Shown here: positions 55,953 through 64,000 of the stretch, one piece after another
Position numbering within the stretch: position 1 is the stretch's first letter
Layout: each line of letters opens with the position of its first letter
Assembly: GCA_015039365.1 (NCBI GenBank)
Contig: WION01000198.1
Location: forward strand, 1 to 64,000
Length of the DNA: 64,000 bases
Direction of reading: 5' to 3'
Origin: Amanita rubescens
Taxonomy: Eukaryota > Basidiomycota > Agaricomycetes > Agaricales > Amanitaceae
The notes under the pieces: model-generated
Seen by the model: the letters and a program-made list of their open reading frames with translations, nothing else
The model's database searches: none
What the model was told of the DNA's origin: nothing
Position numbers and translations under genes: made by a program

Positions 55953-57710
55953 ATGTCATTCACATACCAAGTTACTATGCAGAATGGAAACGATACTACC
56001 GACGCCGTTCAGCACTTCCCCTGGTCCGAATTTTATGCTGGAGAGACCATCGACACCCAGTTCACCACTTCCGCCGGACCACACCGACCTCGACTCGTTC
56101 TTCATACCACCGACACCGACGAAGAAGACGTTGACCCGAACGACTTCGTTGATGTTCCCCACGGATCTCCCGATCAAACCTCGTCTCAGACGATCCCGGT
56201 CACTCCCACCGAAACCCAGGAAACCCACCACGGAACATCAGAAACTCTGGCTGTACCTGGACGAATTACGGAAGATCGCAATAGCAGACCGATCCCACCT
56301 AGAAACGCTGAAGACATTAGCGTTACCCTATATAGAGAGACGGTACTTGCCGGTCACGCTTCGACTCAATCTCATAACGAATCTATTCGAGGCAACGACC
56401 AGAGTCACGGTACAGATGGGACTAACCGCGATATGGCTGGCCCCATCATACGAACCACCCCCGATCTCTATCTCAGTTATCACGGAATTACTACTTACAC
56501 CAAGGTTAGAGACCGCGTCACTCTGATCTGTAACACCGCTAGATTACAGGTCGACATCTTTGACCAAGAAAGGATAGCTCGAGTCTGGCGACTCCTCATG
56601 GATTTCCGAACCGCCACTACCCTTGCCGGTCAAGCCCGAGATCAGTACAACTATCACTGTGCTGATTTAATCGAAACGTTTGTAAACGTTACGTCATTAT
56701 ATTGGGAAGACGTTCACCCGAAAGGAGGAAATCTAGATCAACTGGCGATAGATCTATTACGACGACTTCTCACAGCTGACATCGAGCGCTATATCATCCT
56801 TGCTATAGAAAGCATTGACGACCAAAGGTTTGGACTAAAAATACAGCCTCACGATCAGAATAACCGGATTGCTGTCAACCATTGGTTTCGCGCTACCGAA
56901 GTTACACCCGACCGACACCGAGCAACTAGATGCATTATGGAGACAGATCGTAAATCAAGAGAAATCTGGTGCCTCACCGGAAAGATCCGAGATCTCCTGT
57001 CCAGTATCCAAGGAGACACGGAATGGACTACAGCCGAATTCGCAGATGGAGTTCCCCTGCATCAACTCACTAGCGACCACATTGCGCAGATCAATAATGC
57101 GATCAGCGATCTCGATCTTCATCGCCGAATCCGTACAACAAGCGATCTCATTGAGGAAGAACCGAAACGAGATAAGAAGGCTCCTCCTCCTCCTCGATCC
57201 GCATCACCCCCAACCACCACCGTTATTCGCCACGGAGTCTGGAATATTCCTGTCCCCACTACTCGACGAAACGACACTCCGCCTTCTCGACGACCTACGA
57301 CCCGCAGTATGACAAATGCCGCCAACCAACGCCCCCACCGTTACAACCGCTGCATCCACTGCCGAGGTAAACATGCCTCTGAGGATCACCATCTCGCTAC
57401 TACAATTCCTCCTGTGTCTTCTCTACCTACACGCGCTCCCACGCGCCGACATGATCCGACGCCCGGTCCTTCCACTAAGAAGAAAGGACGTTCTCGAGTT
57501 ACCACAGATACCGCCAATACCCCCGCTTCCACTAGCCGCCGCCCTCATCAGCCGAAGAAGAAGGGAAAGAAGAAGGCACACCACGCGTCACAGTGTCAGG
57601 CATGTGTCAACGGACGACAATGCGACGGAGCCGATGACGACGCCTGCGACCTTTATGGCGACTACGGCTATCAGCACGACGACGACGCCATGCACAACAT
57701 GAACACTTGA
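55953..57710 (+). CDS. Third ORF of the Ty3 element, unknown function (585 residues)
   Basis: Starts at ATG 55953, two bases after the pol stop, in the -1 frame relative to pol (its frame is open from 55932). Regions: an acidic, Ser/Thr-rich N-terminus; a helical middle ('QERIARVWRLLMDFRTATTL', 'DQLAIDLLRRLLTADIERYI'); a Pro/Arg-rich linker; a knuckle-like CX2CX3HX4H ('CIHCRGKHASEDHH', ~57,349); a Lys/Arg-rich segment; and a Cys/Asp-rich end ('CQACVNGRQCDGADDDACD'). No signal peptide or membrane span is visible, so it is not an obvious envelope. The knuckle plus basic tail suggest nucleic-acid binding. A 180-codon frame (55984-56526) overlaps it in another phase. Confidence 0.7.
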   Translation: MSFTYQVTMQNGNDTTDAVQHFPWSEFYAGETIDTQFTTSAGPHRPRLVLHTTDTDEEDVDPNDFVDVPHGSPDQTSSQTIPVTPTETQETHHGTSETLAVPGRITEDRNSRPIPPRNAEDISVTLYRETVLAGHASTQSHNESIRGNDQSHGTDGTNRDMAGPIIRTTPDLYLSYHGITTYTKVRDRVTLICNTARLQVDIFDQERIARVWRLLMDFRTATTLAGQARDQYNYHCADLIETFVNVTSLYWEDVHPKGGNLDQLAIDLLRRLLTADIERYIILAIESIDDQRFGLKIQPHDQNNRIAVNHWFRATEVTPDRHRATRCIMETDRKSREIWCLTGKIRDLLSSIQGDTEWTTAEFADGVPLHQLTSDHIAQINNAISDLDLHRRIRTTSDLIEEEPKRDKKAPPPPRSASPPTTTVIRHGVWNIPVPTTRRNDTPPSRRPTTRSMTNAANQRPHRYNRCIHCRGKHASEDHHLATTIPPVSSLPTRAPTRRHDPTPGPSTKKKGRSRVTTDTANTPASTSRRPHQPKKKGKKKAHHASQCQACVNGRQCDGADDDACDLYGDYGYQHDDDAMHNMNT

Positions 57711-57735
57711 ACGTTTTGTTGTTGCGGTCAACAAC

Positions 57736-57750
57736 GTAGGGGAGAGCTAG
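57736..57750 (+). other. Polypurine tract of the Ty3 element
   Basis: AGGGGAGAG (within 57738-57747) directly before the 3' LTR, the expected plus-strand primer. Confidence 0.8.
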
Positions 57751-58203
57751 TGTTACAACACGGTACGGACTCCCGCATTATGCTTACATGATACGTCGGA
57801 CATGTTTATTCCTTTATGCCTACCTTACTTGTCGTCTACCTTATGCTCGATTCATACGGACAAGCTCGCTTCTTTAACTATACCATCCCTTGTTCCACAT
57901 ATGACGCCGTCCTTATACTTACTTTCGTACTTACCATTATTCATTAATTAGTACGTCTCATTGTACTTGCTAGTATAAGTACCGCATGTATTCTAGAGTC
58001 GAACCCTAAGTTCGACTTAGCTGTTTATTGTCGTCTGGCAATATAACCGTACTCTTAAACTCATCTACCACAATCGTCCTCAGATCCTAAGTCAACGTCT
58101 TGATTTAGGATTAAACTTATAATCTTAACGTTTGACTTAAAGACTTGTAATCGTGACTAGAGTTGCCGCTGCAACTTAAGTTGAGATTATCGAGTTCGTA
58201 ACA
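57751..58203 (+). repeat. 3' LTR
   Basis: 453 bp, same as the 5' LTR by eye, followed by the target duplication TGGTC at 58204-58208. Confidence 0.95.
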
Positions 58204-58560
58204 TGGTCCTTCCTCGACGGCAATACAGTGTTGAGTGCGGTGCGAGGGTCCTAATCCAATGCAGGATGAGGGGCGGAAGGCACGACAAGAACGTGAGCGG
58301 GGGCTCTAAATCCGAACCATCGCCTTCTGATGCATGAGATGCTCTCTGCGGAGCGGCGGCTGATGGATCCAAAGTTGAGATTGGTAGAGAGTTGAGGAGG
58401 CCGCAAATATGCAGAAATGGCCTCTTTTGACAAAGGATAGCGAGGGGGAACAAATGATATGAGGTTGGAAAGCAGGTAGATTCTGGAAGACTCCTCGAGG
58501 GATTCTACGATTGGCATAGCGAGATGCGGGGTAACAGGTGCTATGGTTGTGGTGACTGAG
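58204..58560. other. Right host flank of the Ty3 element
   Basis: Continues the frame broken by the insertion for ~12 codons ('SFLDGNTVLSAV'); otherwise no supported gene. Minus-strand frames here lack motifs. Confidence 0.4.
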
Positions 58561-58569
58561 AGACGGATG

Positions 58570-59134
58570 GCGACGACTTCACCATTATCAGCCCATCATC
58601 TTAAGACTATGCCTTGTTTTTATGGCACGGTCGTCTTAGACTTTCCCCTTGGGTTTTTTAGTAGTCATAGTCTAAGCCTACCGTACATATAACAGTAGTC
58701 CAAATTGTGCGATCGTCTTAGCCTGGTATGCTAGCATTTTGTCTCGTGTGATTGTCTTAGCCTATGTGTTACCGAGTACTCACACCATTGCGCTAGGTAG
58801 GCTAATCTTATACAAATGTTTGCCCCTCACACAGTAGTCTAAGGCTACCATTAATGTAATAATAGTTAGTTTAATCCTACATTCTGGAATCGTACTACTC
58901 GTCCCGGTGCGATTGTCTTAGCTGATCTCTGTGATACTGTCTTAGCTTATCGATAGTCTAGTGATTAAGGATTAGTTACCTCACTAAAAGTGAACCGTAC
59001 CATTCGTCACGGTGTGGTTGTCTTAGCTGATTTCTGTGAAACTGTCTTAGCTTATCGTAGTCCAATGATTAAAGATTCGTTACTTACAATAGTAATAGAC
59101 TTGTCTTGGCCTATAAAGCGATATAAGTCTATCA
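58570..59134. repeat. GTCTTAG-rich degenerate repeat region
   Basis: GTCTTAG or its near forms (GTCTTAGCT, GTCTTAGCC, GTAGTC) recur about a dozen times in ~550 bp. A ~100-bp direct duplication lies at ~58,912-58,995 and ~59,012-59,095 (both: GTGNNATTGTCTTAGCTGAT ... ACTGTCTTAGCTTATCG ... GATTAA). No gene. Confidence 0.7.
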
Positions 59135-60660
59135 CTAAAAGTGAAGATGACCAACTTTACCAGAAGATCCCGAGTCGCATCCACGTAAAGCACATGCTTT
59201 GGTGTATATATCCCGACAATAACTGTTGAAGGCGTCATACATCGATGCTTGCCTATACGCATATGAACGATAACCGCCCGGAGATACTTTCTTTGCTAAT
59301 TTTATCCAGGCCTCCGCCATTTTGGAAAAGGAACGTTGCGCACGGTCAAATTCACATTCGAGGATTTCTTTCTCCTCCCTAGCTCGATCATGAGCTGCAC
59401 GGTCCCTGAACCATTTCACGTGATCCACTGTTCTCGCATCAGAAACATGCGGTAATGACCATTATTCTACTTACTTTCGATAGCCCATGCCGTGTTCTCG
59501 CACGACGACATGATACCCGCTCATCCTGCATACCAAAACCAAGGGTCTTCTCTCCTGTTATCACCCAGTTCGGCTGGTTTGTTCGTGTTCTTCATATATA
59601 ATTCGGTATCTAGTAAAGGCCGGAACACGACATCATCCTCAGGGATGCCAAGGTGAACAAGGGCCACTCGAGCACGGCGGTATGTGGCTGCGGCAGTATT
59701 GACATCATCACAACGGTTTCTCAAAACTTGCTGGGCACGAGTGTTCTGATCCTGACCACGTACTTCTCTTATCTTAAAACTGTAATGAGCATTCCAGATA
59801 CGTAATGCCAACCGAAGTTTGACTAGAGCATCATAAGCTTGGCCCTTTCGCAGCTTGAGCTCGATACTAGCAAGTGCTTGTAAGTCAAGCGCTTGGCGTA
59901 TATGTTCATTCAGCGACGAGGGGAATATAAGAGGTTCCCGCTCAGGTGGTAGAGAATCATTTGTGGTATGGTCAAGGTGAGGGAACCGGGCATAAAAGCT
60001 GGACTTGCATTCCACTATCTTCTTCTCCAACCTTGCGCGCGCTACCGCGAGAGACTCTGCATCTTCATTTAGTGAGGCCATCTTTCGAATTCGATACCTA
60101 AGAATAATGTTATATAAGACAACGGAATCATATACGCTGTGACCTACTGTTCATCCTCGAGTTCAATGGCAATATCAATTAATTGTGTGTTGCCCAAGGT
60201 AGTTTTATCCAACGTCTGCTTCGAGAGGCTAGAAATACGTTCGGCTTCCACCAGTGATTGATACGCTTGGAGTCGAGTTGGAGGAGCTGATCGGCGCAAA
60301 AGATTAATAAAATATAATATATAAAATAGATAACATGACTTACCGTCTTTGGATTGAGCTTCGTACACGCTGCAAACCTTTCCATTTACCAATCTTGGGA
60401 CATCGTCCATGCTCTCCCATTGCGCAATCAACTCTGGAGGGTGGGTTGAGGCGAGTTCTTGAAATGCTGCTTCTCTCTTAACTAGCGTTTCCAGGCACTT
60501 ATTATATGACCTAAATAAAGACGTTGCTGAAGATTCTTAGAGTATGTGATTCAAATAACGAATAGTACTTACAAATTTGTCGCATCTTCAACCAGTTCCA
60601 AAAGCCAAAGAAGTCGTCGAGGCTGTCATGCCGGTGCCCCTCGTTCTGTTCCTTTGTGCT
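59135..60660 (-). pseudogene. C-terminal remnant of a KDZ-type transposase
   Basis: Minus-strand pieces in order: 'DDFFGFWNWLKM' (~60,630-60,590), typical of the end of the catalytic core; 'REAAFQELASTHPPELIAQW' and 'VNGKVCSVYEAQSKD' (~60,480-60,360); the 186-codon frame 60081-59521 ('ARLEKKIVECKSSFYARFPH', 'AYDALVKLRLALRIWNAHYS'); and 'DHVKWFRDRAAHDRAREEKE' (~59,428). I recognise this as the helical C-terminal part of Kyakuja-Dileera-Zisupton transposases, which occur in many copies in agaricomycetes. The catalytic N-terminal domain is absent. Some gaps between pieces fit introns, so the transcript might still be spliced, but without the core it cannot transpose. It abuts the LTR at 60752. 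Confidence 0.75.
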
Positions 60661-60751
60661 TCCTGCCATCTGGTTCTGCTCCGCCCAACTACCTTCGATG
60701 TTCTCCCCCCAAGTTTCTGACGAAGATACGCCCAGCAGCGCAGCGTCTAAG

Positions 60752-61203
60752 TGTTAAAGTGAATACTTACTTAGAGTGGAGTGTAGAGTGGCGGTGACGA
60801 CCTCGAACGATAACTCACTATCCTATGGATATAGGATGTGGTGGTAAGAGGAGAAGGAAGGTTCTTATTTGTACCTACGTACAGGTAGTCTTATATACTA
60901 CTAGTATCCTAATAAGTACAATGTATAGTAAATAGAGGAAGAGCTGTGCATGACGTATGATATGACGTCTAGCGCAGTTATGACGCGTCTACCGCAGTAA
61001 TGGGATGACGCAAGCGACTATAGGATATTCCAGTATCCTATGTATGTATATGTACATGTATATATGTATGTGAATACATATACACATGTATGTACATCTA
61101 ATCTGTATATCCTAATCTATAGGATAAGATATGATGTGTTATCTTATATGAGATAAGATAAGATATACGTTATCTTATATGATTAGATAAGATAACTTTA
61201 ACA
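60752..61203 (-). repeat. 3' LTR of a second LTR retroelement (minus orientation)
   Basis: 452 bp with inverted tips (TGTTAAAG at 60752; CTTTAACA ending at 61203). On the minus strand a purine tract TAGCGAGGGGGTG (61216-61204) stands directly before it, as for a 3' LTR. It holds several GATAAGATA/TATCTTATC-type inverted repeats and TATGTATATGTA runs. The other LTR should lie beyond 64,000. Confidence 0.75.
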
Positions 61204-64000
61204 CACCCCCTCGCTAAGTTATCCAGGAATATATGAAATATTTTGTACGAGTCACCGGAATTGCAAGACTAAAAAGTCTTCACGGAAGATCTCTCGTTTC
61301 ATGTACAAGTACGGGGATCCAGACTATATGCTGCTTTCACCTTAATCCCTTGTATTATATATTTCTTTAATATTCCTATAATGCTTGTTGTATACGTTAT
61401 ACAATATTTATCATTGTTTGATCCTAAAGATATAGGATATGACTTTATCGAAAAGCCAATACAATGATGTATATTGTTTGAATCGATTTATCAAAAATCG
61501 AGTTTCCTGTCATATTGATAATATCCATTATAAAAGCACCCCCAGGCTTCAAGCCTTACAAAGTGTGTGAAATCATAATTATCGAGAAGGGGCTTGCTCT
61601 ACTGCCTTCGCTGTCTCTGATATGATTTATTACTTTGTTTAATAAAGGATAAGAATATATCCTTTAAGTGCTAAATGAATATTTTTGGCAGGTAAACAAT
61701 AACGTTTAACAACTTGCATAAATATCAAGCTATGTAAATAGCGAGATATATGTCGATGATTCTTTGTGTGAAAAGAATCCTCTGATGGATATGCGAGTGT
61801 GTATATGTCGCATTGTCAAGTAAAAACTTGATATGTCTTCCTAAATAAACTATTTAGACGAGTATAGTATCTCTACAAGGGGAGCTTCCTCCCTTGCAAA
61901 TACTCTCTGCTCGTATGTGTGACGAGTGCAATAATCATTCCTTGTTTCTTTACAAGTTCTGATTATATACGCTGACTCGTGTGTTCTCCTATTATATCTA
62001 AAGGCGTCCAACGCCTTATGTGGTGTAAAGGTGACTAGCACCTTAAGAGTAAAGGAGTATATATTCTCTTTGCACAGCAATACGAGAATATGATGTGGCG
62101 TGTTCACTTGATCGACAAGTCGCACGCTTGACGATTTTACTTGTGATGACAAGTATAATCGTATTGTGGTCTAATATAATTGCTTGTCCTTGTAAAAACA
62201 AGTATGACGACAAGCGAATTATGTTTATAGACAGTTGCCCAGATGATTCTTATACATCATGGTTTACATCTCTGTTATATCGATAAAAACTCCTTTTTAA
62301 ATTTCGATAAAGAGTTCAACCATGTGTCTTAAAGAATATCTTCGTTATCCAGCAGATCGAAGTCCTTGGGTCTTTAAAGGACTTATGCTTGTATAAGCAT
62401 ATTGACCCGTCTGCTATTGAATAACAACTGTTCCCTTCTATAGATATGTGTGTATATCTTGTCTTTTGTAAATGATGATAATCCGTCTGGTATGATGATT
62501 TGCATATCATTAAATCCTTTATAATCACTTTTCGTAAAGGATTGTATTTGGTTGTGATTCCATATATCCCTATTTTGGTAGGAACGCACAACACCAGCGG
62601 GGAGACGAATCTCCTGATTTCGTAATAACGAAATGAACTTCATCATTATCCAATTCCTGAGCTTGTGTGATGATTATTAAACATGAGCTTATATGTGACA
62701 AGCTTTTTTGTTTTAATCATGTAAGTGAATCCAGATACATTTTACTGGATGCTCATACAGATATGATTCCCTACTTGACTTATACGTGGTGGTCATCCAC
62801 ATTTGTAATATATCTTGGTAATCATTATAAAAGGGTTTTACCATATATGATCAGCAGTGAGAACTGCTATAAGTGCCCGGCGCATTTTATCTTAATATAA
62901 AGATAATTTGCTGGCAGTATTGTGTCTGCCATACCCGACGATCATTAATGATGTAATCCTTTATTGGACACTGTATACAAGATTTATTTGATCTTGTTTT
63001 GTATATGCTATATTTATCGTTACTTGTGTATGGGTACAAGATACGATGTATATGACTTTAAAGGTCTACACCCACAGGGATACGACCGTTGTCATGACAA
63101 GTTTTAATAGAGGATCCGAGAACGATCGACGTTCCGCATTCACTCATACTTGTATATTTGGGGATTTGCGCAAGGCAGGCGCCACCCCATTATAGCATAT
63201 TGAATCTATTTTTGATATAGATTCCTTTACGACGAAGAGGATATTAATACTTGTATTGACGACAAGTATATTTATAAGTGTTTGTATAGAAGAACAAACA
63301 CTTATATAATATCTCGTATGAACGAGATTTTTGACCTCTAAGTCATTTAAGTGTCAATGACTATCTTTTTGGACGATATATTCAACATGAACACGTCTAC
63401 TGGGAAGGTATAACTGCGACGTTATCCGATATAGGTTTCCTTTTCAGTACAGCCTATATTAATCCTTAAACAAGGATTATTCCTCTGTTACGTGTAGTCC
63501 GTTGGCAAGTAATGTCCTCTTAACTCTGTTAATTCTTGTTCTACCCTGGTTCTATTTTATCTTGTGCATTATCCAGATGCAATAAGAGTATAGAACTCGA
63601 ACGGGGAAGTCTCGTCGAATGATTTTGAATATCCTTTTTGATGTTCAATGTATAATAACAACATTAAACCGAAATTCGTTATTTATAAAGATCCTCCTTA
63701 TGAGTTGGCCGAAGCTCATTCATATACGGTATATTTTGGCAATGACAACATGTCCTTGCTAATACCGCCAGAAAGATCATAACGATATTTCGAAGTCATA
63801 GCAGTATAGTGTCTGCTGTGCCCTTGAACGACCCACAATATATAAATATTGCTACCCATTCAAAAGTTGACCTGTACAAGTTTATATTCGTAGCAGTATT
63901 GGGTCTGCTGTATCCCCAAGTGATCGACAATATATGAATATTGTTAACCAACCTGAAAACCGTCAAAACTTGTGTAAGGAAATTCTCCATTGTTCGGATG
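61204..64000 (-). mobile_element. Non-coding interior of a large LTR element (LARD-like), partial
   Basis: Begins at the purine tract and runs off the window. Over 2.8 kb I find no gag or pol motif on either strand; the longest frames are ~100 codons. It is AT-rich and crowded with short hairpins, such as ATAAGTGTTTG/CAAACACTTAT (~63,275-63,305), AATCTCGT/ACGAGATT (~63,312) and AATCCTT/AAGGATT (~63,461). A related motif GCAGTAT(T/A)G(T/G)GTCTGC recurs at ~62,914, ~63,802 and ~63,891. A long conserved-structure non-coding core is the definition of large retrotransposon derivatives. Confidence 0.55.

Larger units (their letters stand above)
50062..58203 (+). mobile_element. Full-length Ty3/chromovirus LTR retrotransposon, 8,142 bp
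   Basis: Two LTRs of 453 bp (50062-50514, 57751-58203) that I read as identical, with inverted tips TGTTAC...GTAACA. The flanking 5-bp duplication is TGGTC (50057-50061 and 58204-58208). Internal order: self-complementary primer site, gag, pol (protease, reverse transcriptase, RNase H, integrase, chromodomain), a third ORF, polypurine tract. Each ORF is shifted -1 relative to the one before. No stop or frameshift was found in the main frames, so it appears intact and recent. Confidence 0.95.

Noticed and set aside
56869..57312. Separate 148-residue gene inside ORF3
   Set aside because: It is an alternative phase of a continuous longer ORF; kept only as part of the overlapping-frame observation.
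55953..57710. Envelope gene of an infectious (errantivirus-like) element
   Set aside because: No signal peptide, no transmembrane span and no furin-like site; a knuckle-like motif and basic tail point to nucleic-acid binding instead.
61850..62646. Minus-strand ORFs of 90-100 codons in the LTR element interior as gag or pol parts
   Set aside because: No knuckle, protease, RT or integrase motif; the frames are short and their composition follows the AT-rich hairpin sequence.

Overview
The window looks like a chromosomal stretch from a filamentous basidiomycete, most likely an agaricomycete. The evidence is: many introns of about 45-60 nt with GTRAGT donors and CTRAY branch sites; protein families typical of mushrooms (KDZ-type transposase remains, a G-domain/MACPF fusion, a repetitive P-loop GTPase family, CFEM-like cysteine-rich proteins, an F-box protein, a DUF262 protein); and a chromodomain-bearing Ty3 element. 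Much of it is accessory and repeat-driven sequence. Nothing here could be compared with a database, so family names rest on motifs I can read.

Layout. 1-18 kb: two large minus-strand genes (an uncharacterised ~890-residue protein and a SNF2-like helicase) and one plus-strand KOW/Spt5-like gene, set in gene-poor DNA full of a 15-bp palindrome (TCCGGCCTGGCCGGA and variants). 18-24 kb: almost no genes. It is filled by tandem repeats and by a second short family, 30-nt hairpins of fixed length (TCCGCC...GGCGGA) whose stems covary. 24.4-30.1 kb: one minus-strand GTPase gene. A ~1.95-kb terminal-inverted-repeat element interrupts its G domain, and its 3' half holds 21 consecutive 3-nt candidate exons, one more just upstream, separated by nearly identical 66-nt introns. 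31.5-34 kb: a chimeric, decayed G-domain/MACPF gene preceded by a fragment of a HECT ubiquitin ligase. 34-46 kb: the most ordinary part, with F-box, DUF262, PIN-domain and cysteine-module genes, some in head-to-head pairs. 46-49 kb: gene fragments and a divergent pair of CFEM-like surface-protein genes. 50,062-58,203: an intact, recently inserted Ty3/chromovirus retrotransposon with identical 453-bp LTRs, a 5-bp target duplication, gag, pol with chromodomain, an extra third ORF and signs of self-priming. 59-60.7 kb: a KDZ transposase remnant. 60.75-64 kb: the 3' LTR and long non-coding interior of a second LTR element that runs off the window.

How the parts relate. The F-box/DUF262, PIN/cysteine-module and CFEM pairs are divergent and may share control regions. 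The rest of the window reads as a record of mobile DNA acting on host genes: insertions into exons, gene fragments moved and inverted, and palindromes that became part of a coding sequence. The strongest candidate for something undescribed is the GTPase gene's tail at 24,991-26,433. On the plus strand it looks like a 474-residue repetitive protein. On the minus strand each 69-bp unit is a complete intron plus one codon, and the codon is almost the only thing that varies. Other notable signals are the covarying 30-nt hairpins, the Ty3 leader with no AUG for ~966 nt and a 13-nt self-complementary primer site, and palindromes exapted into the SNF2-like protein.
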